Source: Lactobacillus sp. (lineage in GTDB: Bacteria; Bacillota; Bacilli; Lactobacillales; Lactobacillaceae). Taken from it: a stretch of 35,103 nt of DNA. The stretch covers positions 1-35,103 of the forward strand of contig JAUMUC010000007.1 in NCBI GenBank assembly GCA_030530865.1. The letters run 5' to 3'. Below the pieces are notes generated by a model. That model made no database searches and had not been told where the DNA came from. It worked only from the letters and a program-made list of their open reading frames with translations. This document shows positions 6,849 through 20,714 of this stretch, piece after piece. A program made the position numbers and the translations under genes. The first letter of the stretch is position 1, and each line of letters starts with the position of its first letter.

Positions 6849-9422
6849 ATGGAAAAGTATTATGCTGAAGAGATTACTGATTTAGCACAAAAATTAACAA
6901 CTGACCTCGAAGCGGGATTACCTCAACATGAAGCCCAAAAACGACTCAATGAAGTTGGTGAAAATCGCTTAGAAGCTAGTGCTAAAAAATCTTTATTGGC
7001 TAAATTTGTTGATCAGTTTAAAGACTTTATGATCATCGTTTTAATAGTAGCCGCACTTTTATCAGGGGTCGTAGCTAAAGAGTGGACCGATGCAGCGATT
7101 ATCTTGGTTGTGGTTTTGCTAAATGCTTTGTTGGGAGTCATTCAAGAAGCTCGTTCTGAAGCGGCAATTGATGCCTTGAAAGAAATGGCCACGCCACATT
7201 GCCGTGTTATGCGAGACGGAACAGTTAAAGAAATCTCTGCCGAAGATTTGGTTCCTGGTGACCTTGTTTTACTTGAAGCTGGGGATGTGGTTCCAGCCGA
7301 TTTACGTTTGATTTCAGCTGAAAGTTTGAAGATCGAAGAAGCTGCTTTGACTGGAGAATCAGTCCCAGTAGAAAAGAGTGCGATTACTTTAGCTGATGAA
7401 GATGTGCCATTGGGTGACCGGGTAAACATGGCCTACGCTTCAACTAGTGTTACTTATGGCCGAGCAACTGGTTTAGTAGTCAATACTGGAATGAAGAGTG
7501 AAGTTGGTAAAATTGCCACTTTAATTAATAATGCTGACGAAACTCAAACGCCATTGAAGGAAAACTTGAATCAATTAGGTAAGACATTGACCCTATTGAT
7601 TCTTGGAGTTTGTGTGGTGGTCTTTGCGGTTGGATTTTTCACTAAGCAAGGCACAATGCCAACAGATACCTTGATGATTGAAATGTTCTTGATCGCTGTT
7701 TCACTGGCCGTTGCGGCAATTCCTGAAGGATTACCAGCAATTGTAACGATTATCTTAGCTTTAGGTACACAAAGCATGGCTAAGAAAAAGTCAATCGTTA
7801 GAAAATTGCCAGCAGTCGAAACTCTTGGTGCAACTGACGTTATTTGTTCCGATAAAACTGGTACTTTAACGCAAAATAAGATGACCGTTGAAGAGACTTA
7901 TGAAATCGTCGATGGCATGATTTTGCCAATTATGACCTTGTGTAATGATACCAAGGTATCTGGCGATGAATTGCTAGGGGATCCAACTGAAACTGCCCTA
8001 ATTAGTTATGCTCAAAAACAAGACTTTCATCCAGATAATCAACGTGTGCAAGAATTGCCATTTGATTCTGATCGAAAGTTGATGACGACAGTTAATGAAT
8101 GGAACGGACAATATTTGGTTGCCGTTAAAGGTGCTCCAGATGAATTGTTGAAGCGTTGTAAGATCAATGACGCGTCTAAGGAAGAAGTTTTAGCTAAGAA
8201 TTTGGAAATGGCTAAAAAGGCCTTGCGTGTTTTAGGATTGGCTTACAAGATTGTTGATCAGCCATTTACCGATTTAACTATTGAAAATGTTGAAAATGAT
8301 TTAACTTTCGCTGGTTTGGTGGGGATGATTGACCCAGAAAGACCAAGTGCTAAGCAAGCTGTAGCTGAAGCAAAAAATGCGGGCATTGAAGTAGTCATGA
8401 TTACTGGTGACCATCAAATCACCGCTAGTGCTATCGCTAAACGATTAGGCATCATTGACCAAAATGACGATGATCGGGTGATTACAGGTAGTGAATTAGA
8501 CAAGCTATCTGAAGCTGACTTTGCCGGAAAAGTTAAGCATTATCGAGTTTATGCTCGTGTATCGCCAGAACATAAGGTACGAATTGTGAAAGCTTGGCAA
8601 AATGCGGGTAAGATCGTAGCGATGACTGGGGATGGTGTTAACGATGCTCCAAGTTTGAAACAAGCTGATATTGGTATCGGTATGGGGATTACTGGTACTG
8701 AAGTAGCCAAGGGTGCTAGTGACATGATTTTGGCTGATGACAACTTCAGAACGATTGTTGACGCAGTTAAAGAAGGGCGAAAAGTTTTCAGCAATATTCA
8801 AAAAGCAATTCTTTACCTAATGAGTTGTAATGTTGGTGAAGTTTTAACTGTTTTTGCAATGACCATGCTAGGTTGGGACATTTTAGCACCAGTGCAATTA
8901 TTGTGGATTAACTTGGTAACTGACACTTTGCCTGCGATTTGTTTAGGAATTGAGCCAGTAGAAAAAGGTATTATGAAGCAAAAGCCTCGTGGAAAACAAT
9001 CAACTTTCTTTAGTGGTGGAGTAAGTTCAGCTATTGTTTTTGAAGGGGTTCTTGAAGCAGTACTCGTTTTAGCTGCTTACCAAATTGGCCTCCACGTCGG
9101 TCCGCACGTTGCTACTCCAAAATTGCAACATGCTGATGCTTTGACGATGGCTTTCTTAACATTAGCCTTGATTCAATTGTTCCATGCAATTAACTCAAAG
9201 TTCTTGCATGATAGTATTTTTAGTAAAGAAACTTTGAAAAATAAGTGGTTCAACTATGCAATTATTGTTTCAGCATTAATTGTTGCCATGGTTGAATTAC
9301 CCGGATTAAATCAACTTTTCTTAGTAACTGAATTGTTGCCAATTCAATGGGCAGTAGTTTTAGGAGCTGGAATTTTAATGGTTGTCTTTGTTGAAATCTA
9401 CAAATTTATTAAACGCCGCTAA
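6849..9422 (+). CDS. P-type (P2A) cation-transporting ATPase, probable Mn2+/Ca2+ exporter
   Basis: The 857-aa membrane pump has TGES at residues 168-171 (actuator domain), phosphorylation site DKTGT at 335-339 and hinge TGDGVND at 593-599. Ion-site residues of Ca2+/Mn2+ pumps are present: PEGLP at 292-296, NVGE at 661-664 and NLVTD at 688-692. The start is placed at ATG 6849, because AAGGAG at 6837-6842 is 6 bases upstream; an in-frame TTG at 6813 lies inside the terminator hairpin. Family members export Ca2+ or Mn2+; the manganese riboswitch in the leader argues for Mn2+ efflux, as for lactococcal YoaB. The transported ion is inference. Confidence 0.92.
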   Translation: MEKYYAEEITDLAQKLTTDLEAGLPQHEAQKRLNEVGENRLEASAKKSLLAKFVDQFKDFMIIVLIVAALLSGVVAKEWTDAAIILVVVLLNALLGVIQEARSEAAIDALKEMATPHCRVMRDGTVKEISAEDLVPGDLVLLEAGDVVPADLRLISAESLKIEEAALTGESVPVEKSAITLADEDVPLGDRVNMAYASTSVTYGRATGLVVNTGMKSEVGKIATLINNADETQTPLKENLNQLGKTLTLLILGVCVVVFAVGFFTKQGTMPTDTLMIEMFLIAVSLAVAAIPEGLPAIVTIILALGTQSMAKKKSIVRKLPAVETLGATDVICSDKTGTLTQNKMTVEETYEIVDGMILPIMTLCNDTKVSGDELLGDPTETALISYAQKQDFHPDNQRVQELPFDSDRKLMTTVNEWNGQYLVAVKGAPDELLKRCKINDASKEEVLAKNLEMAKKALRVLGLAYKIVDQPFTDLTIENVENDLTFAGLVGMIDPERPSAKQAVAEAKNAGIEVVMITGDHQITASAIAKRLGIIDQNDDDRVITGSELDKLSEADFAGKVKHYRVYARVSPEHKVRIVKAWQNAGKIVAMTGDGVNDAPSLKQADIGIGMGITGTEVAKGASDMILADDNFRTIVDAVKEGRKVFSNIQKAILYLMSCNVGEVLTVFAMTMLGWDILAPVQLLWINLVTDTLPAICLGIEPVEKGIMKQKPRGKQSTFFSGGVSSAIVFEGVLEAVLVLAAYQIGLHVGPHVATPKLQHADALTMAFLTLALIQLFHAINSKFLHDSIFSKETLKNKWFNYAIIVSALIVAMVELPGLNQLFLVTELLPIQWAVVLGAGILMVVFVEIYKFIKRR

Positions 9423-9423
9423 G

Positions 9424-9450
9424 AGGATTACCCAAAAGGTAATCCTTTTT
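9424..9450 (+). terminator. Terminator after the P-type ATPase gene
   Basis: Perfect stem AGGATTACC (9424-9432) and GGTAATCCT (9438-9446) with loop CAAAA and a five-T tail. Confidence 0.9.
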
Positions 9451-9488
9451 GTTATACTTGCATTAAAAGAAAATCAATTGAGGTCAAC

Positions 9489-10628
9489 ATGAAAGAGATA
9501 CTTTTTCGCCTATATCTAACTGCTATGAAGACAGTGGGCTTGTTTGTGAAGATCAAGCCACGCGTAGCCATCCTGAATGAAGCTGGTCGTTCTGGCTCAA
9601 ATGGCTATTTGTTTTATAAATGGCTCAAAGAAAATCATCCCGAAATTGAAGCTCGGATGATTGAACCTTGGCCATCATCTCATTTGCCATTAAAAACCTG
9701 GCGTTATTTGGCATCTTGTCAATGGCTTTTGGCTACTCACCAACCGTTTAAGATGAAAAGAAAACAGATTCTGATCGAGTTTTGGCATGGCGTTCCTTTA
9801 AAACGGATGGGAACAATGGCACACAATACTAAATATGCTGATAATCATCGAAATCAAGTGCTTTGGCAAAAAGACGTCGATGCGGTTACTTCGTCAAGTG
9901 ACTTGTATGAAACTTTGATGTCCAGTTGTATGGGCATTGCCAGCACTAAGTATCGTAAGGTCGGTTTTCCACGTTTAGATTTTTTGAAAAAGCCAGCAAT
10001 TTCCAAAGCCGAGTTATTGACTGACTTATTTGGTGTGACTTCTGGAAAAGTGGGAATTTATATGCCAACTTTTCGTTATGAGTTAGAAGACCAAGCTGTC
10101 TTAAGTCAAATTGAAAATGGCAATTTTTTAACTATGCCAGATTTTAATTTAACTGAGCTTGAAAAAGCTTTGGCGGAAAATGATGAATATTTGGTTGTTA
10201 AATTGCATCCCTACGAAATGCGTTTGCTTGCTAAACAAACGGTTAATAGTCAGCGGATTGCTTTTATCAATCAGGATTATTTGGATCAAAAAGACCTGGA
10301 TCTCTATGAAATTTTAGGTAATTTTGATTTCCTGATGACTGATTTTTCTTCAATTTACTTTGATTATCTAACTTTGGATCGGCCAATTATCTTTATCAGC
10401 AATTATCAAACGCAATATCAAAAAACACGTGGCTTTTTAATGGCTTATGAGCAAGTTACACCTGGTGAAAAAGTACATACACAAGCAGAATTGTGCCAAG
10501 CTTTGCGTTTTGAAACAGATTATCGAGCAAGTCGACAAAGATTACGTGAATTGACAATGCAAGTTGAAGATTCATGTCCCCGTGTATATCAGTTAATGAG
10601 GCAACTTTGTGAGAAAAACATTCACTAA
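9489..10628 (+). CDS. TagB/TagF-like CDP-glycerol glycerophosphotransferase
   Basis: A 379-aa transferase of the Glyphos_transf family, which moves glycerol (or ribitol) phosphate from the CDP-activated form onto a lipid-linked acceptor at the membrane. Family motifs: EFWHGVPLKRMG near residue 97, GIYMPTFRYE (about 188-197), KLHPYE (about 238-243) and TDFSSIYFDY (about 280-289). The length is close to single-transfer TagB rather than to the longer polymerase TagF, so priming or a limited transfer is plausible. GAGG lies 5 bases before ATG 9489. The next gene starts inside its 3' end, so the three genes 9489-12731 form one operon. It would use the CDP-glycerol made by TagD. Confidence 0.85.
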   Translation: MKEILFRLYLTAMKTVGLFVKIKPRVAILNEAGRSGSNGYLFYKWLKENHPEIEARMIEPWPSSHLPLKTWRYLASCQWLLATHQPFKMKRKQILIEFWHGVPLKRMGTMAHNTKYADNHRNQVLWQKDVDAVTSSSDLYETLMSSCMGIASTKYRKVGFPRLDFLKKPAISKAELLTDLFGVTSGKVGIYMPTFRYELEDQAVLSQIENGNFLTMPDFNLTELEKALAENDEYLVVKLHPYEMRLLAKQTVNSQRIAFINQDYLDQKDLDLYEILGNFDFLMTDFSSIYFDYLTLDRPIIFISNYQTQYQKTRGFLMAYEQVTPGEKVHTQAELCQALRFETDYRASRQRLRELTMQVEDSCPRVYQLMRQLCEKNIH

Positions 10629-12039
10629 TATTATTTATAATGCCCTATATCAAATTTTCTTGGTGCTGGTGCCACTTATTACAGTGCCATATTTATCAAG
10701 AACATTGGGCCCAGCTACGTATGGTATTTATTCTAGTGTTAATAACACCATTCAATTTTTGATGGTGCTTTGTGTCTTAGCTTTGACTTATGTCGGAACT
10801 AGGACTATTTCACGTGTCTGGTCGAAAAAAGGCCGTGCTGAACTAACAGAAGCTTTTTGGGGCTTGTGGTATTTTCAATTAATCGCTGGGATATTGACCA
10901 CGATTTTGACGATTTTTATCTGTCTAGTTTTTAAAATTCAATATTGGTTTGAAATCATCTTAATGTTGCCATACCTGATTTCAGCAACATTAGATATTAC
11001 TTGGTTTTTCCAAGGGATTGCTAGTTTTGGCAAGGTGGTTTTGCGAAATATTGCGGTGAAGTCAACTAGTGTTGTGCTGATTTTACTTTTGGTAAAAAGT
11101 TCAGCTGATTTATGGCGTTACTTATTGATTATGTCGGTAACAACCATGCTCGGTGCTTTTGTCTTTTGGCTTGATTTAAAAAAATATGTCGATGGACCAG
11201 TCAAAAAGTTTTATCGTTTTAATACCACACTCAAGGCAGTAGCAATTTTGATGATTCCGCAAATTGCCACCCAAATTTATACTTCACTTGATAAACCGAT
11301 GCTGTCATATTTGTCGACATCTGTCCAAGTTAGTTATTACGATAATTCACAACGAATTAGCAATATGATTTTGGGAATTATTACCAGTATTTCGCTAGTC
11401 ATTATGCCCAAAATGGCAGCTCAAAATCGTGATGAGCAGCTTCCAATTTTGAAAAAATCACTTGAAGCGACGACCATGCTTGGTGCCTTTTTTGCCGCAA
11501 TTTTAATGGCAAATACGAAAGAATTTGTACCGTTCTTTTTTGGTGACAAATATATTCCATTAACACCTTTGATGTTCTTTTTCTCATTGACAGTGATTAT
11601 GATTCCGATGGGAGGAGTGTTTGCCAACCAATTTGCACTAGCCAACCGCAAGGACCGAGAATATACCATCCCCGTGGTCATTGGTGCGATAGTGCAAGTG
11701 GCATTGAGTCTAGTATTGGATCATCACTTAGGAGCAATCGGAGCTACAATTGCCATTTTAATTACGGAATTGTTAGTGCTCTTTTTGCGGGTTTGGATCG
11801 TGCGAGAATATTTCGATTTAGCAGCTACTTTTAAGGATGTTCCTAAATATTTGCTTTTAGGTGCGATCACCTTACTTGTGGGGATGTTAATTCCAGGATT
11901 GACGAGCAGTGCGTTTATCAATATGGCAATTCGTTCAATTCTAATGACCTTAATTTTCGGATTATTAATGCTGAAAATGCCATTTGAATTTAATCAAGAT
12001 ATTTATTTGCTACTTAACAAGTTGAGGAGAAGAAAATGA
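10609..12039 (+). CDS. Polysaccharide/teichoic-acid flippase (Wzx/RfbX-type, MOP superfamily)
   Basis: A 476-aa polytopic membrane protein with about a dozen or more hydrophobic segments. It has the typical opening of oligosaccharide flippases (IIYNALYQIFLVLVPLITVP, then YLSRTLGPATYGIYS). Such proteins flip undecaprenyl-linked glycans across the membrane. GTG 10609 is the start: GAGG at 10598-10601 is 7 bases upstream, and the 20-base overlap with the preceding gene implies translational coupling. Flanked by a glycerophosphotransferase and a GT32 transferase, it probably exports a lipid-linked, possibly glycerol-phosphate-decorated glycan. No polymerase (Wzy) is visible in the window. Confidence 0.87.
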   Translation: MRKTFTNIIYNALYQIFLVLVPLITVPYLSRTLGPATYGIYSSVNNTIQFLMVLCVLALTYVGTRTISRVWSKKGRAELTEAFWGLWYFQLIAGILTTILTIFICLVFKIQYWFEIILMLPYLISATLDITWFFQGIASFGKVVLRNIAVKSTSVVLILLLVKSSADLWRYLLIMSVTTMLGAFVFWLDLKKYVDGPVKKFYRFNTTLKAVAILMIPQIATQIYTSLDKPMLSYLSTSVQVSYYDNSQRISNMILGIITSISLVIMPKMAAQNRDEQLPILKKSLEATTMLGAFFAAILMANTKEFVPFFFGDKYIPLTPLMFFFSLTVIMIPMGGVFANQFALANRKDREYTIPVVIGAIVQVALSLVLDHHLGAIGATIAILITELLVLFLRVWIVREYFDLAATFKDVPKYLLLGAITLLVGMLIPGLTSSAFINMAIRSILMTLIFGLLMLKMPFEFNQDIYLLLNKLRRRK

Positions 12040-12731
12040 TTCCAAAAATAATTCATTTTATTTGGGTTGGGGATGAACCTAAGTCAAAAATCATTGAAGA
12101 TTGCATCAAGACTTGGCATCAAAAATTACCTGATTATGAAATCAAAGAATGGAATGAAAGTAATTTTGATATGAATGAAAATCACTACATTCAGCAAGCT
12201 TACCAAGCAAAAAAGTGGGCTTTTGTTAGTGATTACATCCGTTGCAAAGTTTTGTATGAAATGGGTGGCGTTTATTTAGATACCGATGTACGTGTATTAG
12301 ATAAGTTAGATGATCTTTTGAATGACAAAGGTTTTATTGGCTTTGAAAATGAGCAATATCTTTCTGCTGCGATTATTGGTGCTGAAAAACATAGCCCATT
12401 TATGCAAGAGATGATTGATTATTATCAAGATCTTGATTTTACTTTTGACGAAAAAAATCCATATCAAGGAGTGAATACTTTTTCGGTCACGGAGCATTTA
12501 GAACGGTACGGTTTAGTGAAAAATAATCAAGAACAAACACTTGAAAACGGCTTTCACATCTATCCTGATGGCGTTCTTTGCAATCCTTCAAAAGATAGCA
12601 AAACAATTCATTTATTCACTGGTACTTGGCTGAATGGCTTGAATCTTAAAAAACGAATTGTGCTAGCTTTGAAGCAACATATTAGTACACCTCACGGAGC
12701 TAGTTTGTATCAAAAAATAATTCGAAGATAA
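12036..12731 (+). CDS. Family 32 glycosyltransferase (OCH1/capsular type)
   Basis: A 231-aa transferase beginning MIPKIIHFIWVGDEPKS, the usual start of this family. It contains the sugar-binding DxD element in GGVYLDTDVRVL (about residues 78-89), preceded by KWAFVSDYIRCKVLYEMGG. Members transfer hexoses such as galactose or mannose in capsule and exopolysaccharide synthesis. It overlaps the flippase gene by four bases (ATGA) and is the last gene of that operon. The specific sugar and acceptor are not predictable. Confidence 0.88.
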   Translation: MIPKIIHFIWVGDEPKSKIIEDCIKTWHQKLPDYEIKEWNESNFDMNENHYIQQAYQAKKWAFVSDYIRCKVLYEMGGVYLDTDVRVLDKLDDLLNDKGFIGFENEQYLSAAIIGAEKHSPFMQEMIDYYQDLDFTFDEKNPYQGVNTFSVTEHLERYGLVKNNQEQTLENGFHIYPDGVLCNPSKDSKTIHLFTGTWLNGLNLKKRIVLALKQHISTPHGASLYQKIIRR

Positions 12732-12739
12732 AATAATAC

Positions 12740-12771
12740 TTGCAAGGGCTATATTTTTAGGCTATTATAAT
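12740..12771 (+). promoter_or_regulatory. Probable promoter of tRNA-Leu
   Basis: TTGCAA (12740-12745) with TATTAT (12763-12768, 17-base spacer) or the overlapping TATAAT (12766-12771). It ends 10 bases before the mature tRNA. Confidence 0.55.
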
Positions 12772-12780
12772 CTTTGACGC

Positions 12781-12865
12781 GCGGGCGTGGCGGAATGGCA
12801 GACGCGCAAGACTAAGGATCTTGTGACCGCTTTAGGTCGTGGAAGTTCGAGTCTTCTCGCCCGCA
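12781..12865 (+). tRNA. tRNA-Leu (anticodon AAG)
   Basis: An 85-nt class II tRNA. Acceptor GCGGGCG (12781-12787) pairs with CGCCCGC (12858-12864), with A12865 as discriminator. Anticodon stem CAAGA/TCTTG encloses loop CTAAGGA, giving AAG, which reads CTT. The variable arm GACCGCTTTAGGTC and T loop TTCGAGT are present. No 3' CCA is encoded. Confidence 0.95.
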
Positions 12866-12874
12866 TAAATTTTT

Positions 12875-12897
12875 AAGCTGCAGAAATGCAGCTTTTT
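12875..12897 (+). terminator. Terminator of tRNA-Leu
   Basis: Stem AAGCTGCA (12875-12882), loop GAAA, TGCAGCTT (12887-12894) and T tail. An ATG that could extend the next gene lies in this hairpin. Confidence 0.85.
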
Positions 12898-12918
12898 GTT
12901 TATCAAAATGGAGTTAAG

Positions 12919-13530
12919 ATGGCTAAAAGAAAATCAAGAATTCCTAATAGTGTTAAAACAGTGATTCAGGTTTTTTGTATTCTTTTTATCTGTATTGCCG
13001 GATTTGTGGCTTTTAGATACTATCGTCAGTACGCTTATCAAGTAGAGTTGAAGCGCCAAGAACGGTTGAGTAAAGTGAATTTCATTAAGAAGTTAGTTCC
13101 AGTAGCCAGACAGGTAGATAAGGCTTACGGTATTTTGCCCAGTGTCACCTTGGCTCAAGCTTGTGTAGAGAGTGATTTTGGACAAAGTCAATTAGCCCAA
13201 AAGTACAATAATTTGTTTGGTGTTAAGGGTACTAATAAAGCGACGACAGCTTTGATGACAACTAAAGAGTATGTGAATGGTAAGTGGATTACCATCAAGG
13301 CACGTTTTCAAATATATGATTCATATGAAGCGGCTGTGAGAGCTCATGCGGAATTAATTAAAAACGGCACGACTTGGAATTCTAAACAATACATTCACGT
13401 TTTGAAGGCTGATAATTATGTGGCACAAGCCAAAGCATTGGTCAAAGATGGCTATGCGACTGACCCTAATTATGCTGGAAAATTAATCAACATGATTAGG
13501 CAATATAAGCTTTATAAATACGATAAATAA
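12919..13530 (+). CDS. GH73 peptidoglycan glucosaminidase, membrane-anchored or secreted
   Basis: A 203-aa protein. A basic N-terminus and one hydrophobic helix (about residues 14-36) give a signal anchor or signal peptide. It is followed by a compact endo-beta-N-acetylglucosaminidase (GH73/FlgJ-like) domain: SVTLAQACVESDFGQSQLA with catalytic Glu near residue 84, then YNNLFGVKG and YDSYEAAVRAHAELI. It should cut the glycan strand of peptidoglycan outside the cell. Start ATG 12919 has GGAG at 12910-12913; an in-frame ATG at 12886 lies in the tRNA terminator and is rejected. It is a single-gene unit with its own terminator and no cell-wall-binding repeats. Confidence 0.9.
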   Translation: MAKRKSRIPNSVKTVIQVFCILFICIAGFVAFRYYRQYAYQVELKRQERLSKVNFIKKLVPVARQVDKAYGILPSVTLAQACVESDFGQSQLAQKYNNLFGVKGTNKATTALMTTKEYVNGKWITIKARFQIYDSYEAAVRAHAELIKNGTTWNSKQYIHVLKADNYVAQAKALVKDGYATDPNYAGKLINMIRQYKLYKYDK

Positions 13531-13532
13531 CT

Positions 13533-13564
13533 AAACGCTTTGAAGAAAAACAGGGCGTTTTTTT
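13533..13564 (+). terminator. Terminator after the glucosaminidase gene
   Basis: Stem AAACGCTTTG (13533-13542) pairs with CAGGGCGTTT (13551-13560) with two G-U pairs, with a T-rich tail to 13564. A TATAAT at 13567-13572 just after it may be the -10 of the pcrA operon. Confidence 0.8.
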
Positions 13565-13606
13565 GCTATAATAAATAAGTATATTTTTGTAAAAAAGGGG
13601 AAACTA

Positions 13607-17817
<4,211 letters not shown>

Positions 17818-17828
17818 GGTTAAAAATC

Positions 17829-18959
17829 GTGAAAAAGAAAATTATTCCATTTTTATTATTCACTGCATTGTTGACCACAGCCTGTGGTCGTTTAAAAGAC
17901 TCAGATATTTCTAACAATGCGACAACGACAAATCAAAAAGCCAAAAGCTATCAAACGACTGCTACTGGTAATGATGGATACAGCGTTTTATTAAAAAATG
18001 GTAAGTATCTAACTAGTCCAATTGCCGGTTTATCTGGAACTACTAATGCTGGTTCGACTGATGACCGCGAATTAGAACGAGGCTTAATTGATATTTCTAA
18101 AAAGATTTACTCACCAAATAGCTTCGTCTTTCAAGAAGGACAATATATTAGCGAAACTACTGGTAGCGATTGGCTAGGTCGTTATTCTAAATCAAATTCA
18201 ACTGGTTTGAATCCTGAAAACAAAGGCAAAACTCATCGTCCAAGATATTTAGAACAAATTGTTGAGCAAGACTATTTAACAGGTTCTGGTCAAAATTATA
18301 GTATTGCAGGGATGAGCATTGGTTTGGGGATGAACTCAACCGATTATTATCAAAAAACTAGTGGTGGCCCTACTTACACTGCTTCTATTTCTAAGAGCGA
18401 TCAAAGAAAGTATGGCGAAGAATATGCTAATATAATTGTGAAGCGACTTCGTCAAAAGAAGGCTCTTAAGAATATTCCAATTACAGTTGCCCTTTATTCA
18501 AAAGCAAGTGAAGATTCTCTAACATCAGGGGCTTACTTTGCATACGGGACAGCAGATAAAAATAGTAGTAAAATAACTAAGTGGAAACGTGTTTCGGTAA
18601 AATGGCAAGTTTTACCAACAGTTGGTAGTGCCAAAGCATATAATAGTCAAGATTCAGCCAACTTTGTTAACTTCAAAGGGGCAATCCAAAACTACTTCCC
18701 TAATATTTCGGGAGTAATCGGCTATTTACGTTATCAAGATGGTAAGTTAGCTCAAGAAAACATTACAATTACCACGCAATTCTACGGCTATGAACAAGTG
18801 CAAAGTTTTGCTAGATTAGTATTGAACACAGCTAAGAAGTACTTATCAAATGACGTACCAATTGAAATTCAAATTAGTTCGGTAAACGATGTGCAAGCTG
18901 TCGTCTTTAAGGAATCAAGCGATAGTTCATACCAATTGCATATTTATGGCGGCGAATAG
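17829..18959 (+). CDS. camS: CamS family lipoprotein (sex pheromone cAM373 precursor family)
   Basis: A 376-aa secreted lipoprotein. The GTG start is followed by [18 protein letters not shown], a type II signal peptide with Cys20 as the lipidated residue. The roughly 350-residue outer domain (for example [39 protein letters not shown]) matches the CamS family. In enterococci and staphylococci, processed signal peptides of such proteins act as mating pheromones; the protein itself has no settled role. It sits between ligA and gatC as in other Firmicutes, 11 bases after ligA, and its stop overlaps the gatC ribosome site. Confidence 0.92.
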   Translation: MKKKIIPFLLFTALLTTACGRLKDSDISNNATTTNQKAKSYQTTATGNDGYSVLLKNGKYLTSPIAGLSGTTNAGSTDDRELERGLIDISKKIYSPNSFVFQEGQYISETTGSDWLGRYSKSNSTGLNPENKGKTHRPRYLEQIVEQDYLTGSGQNYSIAGMSIGLGMNSTDYYQKTSGGPTYTASISKSDQRKYGEEYANIIVKRLRQKKALKNIPITVALYSKASEDSLTSGAYFAYGTADKNSSKITKWKRVSVKWQVLPTVGSAKAYNSQDSANFVNFKGAIQNYFPNISGVIGYLRYQDGKLAQENITITTQFYGYEQVQSFARLVLNTAKKYLSNDVPIEIQISSVNDVQAVVFKESSDSSYQLHIYGGE

Positions 18960-18970
18960 GAGGAAAATCA

Positions 18971-19273
18971 GTGAAAATCACAGAAGAAACGATCAAGCAC
19001 GTTGCTGAGTTATCTCGGCTTGAATTTAAAGAAGATGAAATCGGTGGTTTCACCGCTCAAATGAGCGACATCATCAAGATGGCTGAACAACTATCAGCCG
19101 TTGATACAACTGGAGTTCCAGAAACAGTTCAAATTGTTGATCGCGACACTACTTTCAGAGAAGATAAGCCAGAACATTGGCAAGACCGTGACACAATGTT
19201 GAAGAATGTTCCAGAAAAGGCTAATGGATACATTAAGGTACCAGTGATTATTAACAAGGATGATAACGATTAA
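18971..19273 (+). CDS. gatC: Aspartyl/glutamyl-tRNA amidotransferase subunit C
   Basis: The 100-aa small subunit wraps around GatA and stabilises the GatCAB complex, which converts Glu-tRNA(Gln), and Asp-tRNA(Asn) where present, to the amide form. Seen: the N-terminal [13 protein letters not shown] and the C-terminal REDKPEHW stretch. GTG 18971 is the start, with AGGAGG (18958-18963) 7 bases upstream. It overlaps gatA by one base (TAATG). Confidence 0.96.
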   Translation: MKITEETIKHVAELSRLEFKEDEIGGFTAQMSDIIKMAEQLSAVDTTGVPETVQIVDRDTTFREDKPEHWQDRDTMLKNVPEKANGYIKVPVIINKDDND

Positions 19274-20712
19274 TGGATTACTTAAAAGAAACAATTGACT
19301 CATTAAACGAAAAACTAACAAAGGGAGAAATTACTCCTGAACAATTACGTGATGAAACTCTAGCAAAGATCAAGGAAATTGACCCTAAGATCAAAGCTTT
19401 CATCACTGTTGATGATGCAGCAAAGGTTAGCTCTGTTAGCCCTAAAGAAAGCAAGTTGGCAGGAATTCCAATCGGAATTAAGGACAACATTGTCACTGAT
19501 GGCTTGAAAACTACTGCTGCAAGTCACATTTTAGACAACTTTGTACCAGTTTATGATGCAACAGTTATTGAAAAATTGAAGAAGGCTGGAGCAACTATCA
19601 TTGGTAAGTTGAACATGGATGAATTTGCCATGGGTTCTTCAACAGAAACTTCATACTTTGCTAAAACTCATAACCCATGGAACTTAGACAAGGTTCCTGG
19701 TGGTTCATCAGGTGGTTCTGCAGCTGCAGTTGCTGCCGGTGAAGTTGTAGCTGCTTTAGGTTCAGATACTGGTGGTTCAGTTCGTCAACCAGCTGCTTTT
19801 AACGGTATTTTTGGTATTAAGCCTACTTATGGTCGTGTATCACGTTGGGGCTTAATTGCCTTTGCTTCATCACTAGATCAAATTGGTGTTTTGAGCAAGC
19901 GTGTTAAAGACTCAGCTGAAGTTTTGAATGTAATCGCTGGATATGATGAACACGACTCAACTGTTTCTGAAAAGCCAGTTCCTGACTACACTGAAGCTCT
20001 TGGTAAAGACGTTAAGGGTGTGAGAGTAGCCGTACCTAAGGAATACTTTAGTGATGCTGTTGATCAAGGCGTTAGAGATGCGGTTACTAAGCAAATTGAA
20101 GTTTTGAAAAATGCTGGTGCTATTATCAACGAAGTATCATTGCCATACACTAAGTACGTGGTACCAACTTACTACATCATTGCTTCTAGTGAAGCTTCAT
20201 CAAACTTACAAAGATTTGATGGTATTCGTTACGGTTACCGTTCAGAAAATGCTAAGAATTTGTTAGACGTTTACTTGAAGTCTCGTTCAGAAGGATTTGG
20301 TCAAGAAGTTAAGCGGAGAATTATGCTTGGAAGCTTCACTCTTTCAGCTGGTTCATACGATGCTTTCTTCCGTCAAGCAACCAAGGTTAGAACATTGATT
20401 GTACGCGACTTTGAACGTGTCTTTGAAGATAACGACGTAATCGTAGGACCAACTACTACCACTACTGCTTTTGGTATTGGTGAAGAAATTTCTGACCCAC
20501 TTAAGATGTACAACAACGATATCTTAACTATTTCAGCTAACATGGCGGGTGTGCCAGCTGCTAGTGTACCTGCAGGTTTATCAGATGGTATGCCAGTTGG
20601 TATGCAAATTATGGCTAAGCGTTTTGATGAAGCAAGCATTTTCCGTGTAGCAGACTTTATCGAACGTCAAAATGAATTTTACAAAGAAACACCTAAGGGA
20701 TTGGAGGATTAA
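19273..20712 (+). CDS. gatA: Aspartyl/glutamyl-tRNA amidotransferase subunit A
   Basis: The 479-aa amidase subunit releases ammonia from glutamine for tRNA-dependent transamidation. The amidase-signature catalytic Lys is K70 in [10 protein letters not shown], and the serines lie in [14 protein letters not shown] and [14 protein letters not shown]. Length and start are standard. It is the second gene of gatCAB; codon use is strongly biased, as in highly expressed genes. Confidence 0.98.
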   Translation: MDYLKETIDSLNEKLTKGEITPEQLRDETLAKIKEIDPKIKAFITVDDAAKVSSVSPKESKLAGIPIGIKDNIVTDGLKTTAASHILDNFVPVYDATVIEKLKKAGATIIGKLNMDEFAMGSSTETSYFAKTHNPWNLDKVPGGSSGGSAAAVAAGEVVAALGSDTGGSVRQPAAFNGIFGIKPTYGRVSRWGLIAFASSLDQIGVLSKRVKDSAEVLNVIAGYDEHDSTVSEKPVPDYTEALGKDVKGVRVAVPKEYFSDAVDQGVRDAVTKQIEVLKNAGAIINEVSLPYTKYVVPTYYIIASSEASSNLQRFDGIRYGYRSENAKNLLDVYLKSRSEGFGQEVKRRIMLGSFTLSAGSYDAFFRQATKVRTLIVRDFERVFEDNDVIVGPTTTTTAFGIGEEISDPLKMYNNDILTISANMAGVPAASVPAGLSDGMPVGMQIMAKRFDEASIFRVADFIERQNEFYKETPKGLED

Positions 20713-20714
20713 GG

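Noticed and set aside
8505-8801. Open frames on the minus strand within the P-type ATPase gene (also at 7142-7429 and 7571-7777)
   Set aside because: They are antisense to the hinge and catalytic motifs of an intact pump gene and have no start signals.
11402-11921. Minus-strand frames inside the flippase gene
   Set aside because: They overlap a well-supported polytopic membrane protein and lack start signals.
12886-12918. An upstream ATG start for the GH73 gene
   Set aside because: It is in the tRNA-Leu terminator loop; ATG 12919 has GGAG 5 bases upstream and yields a normal signal anchor.
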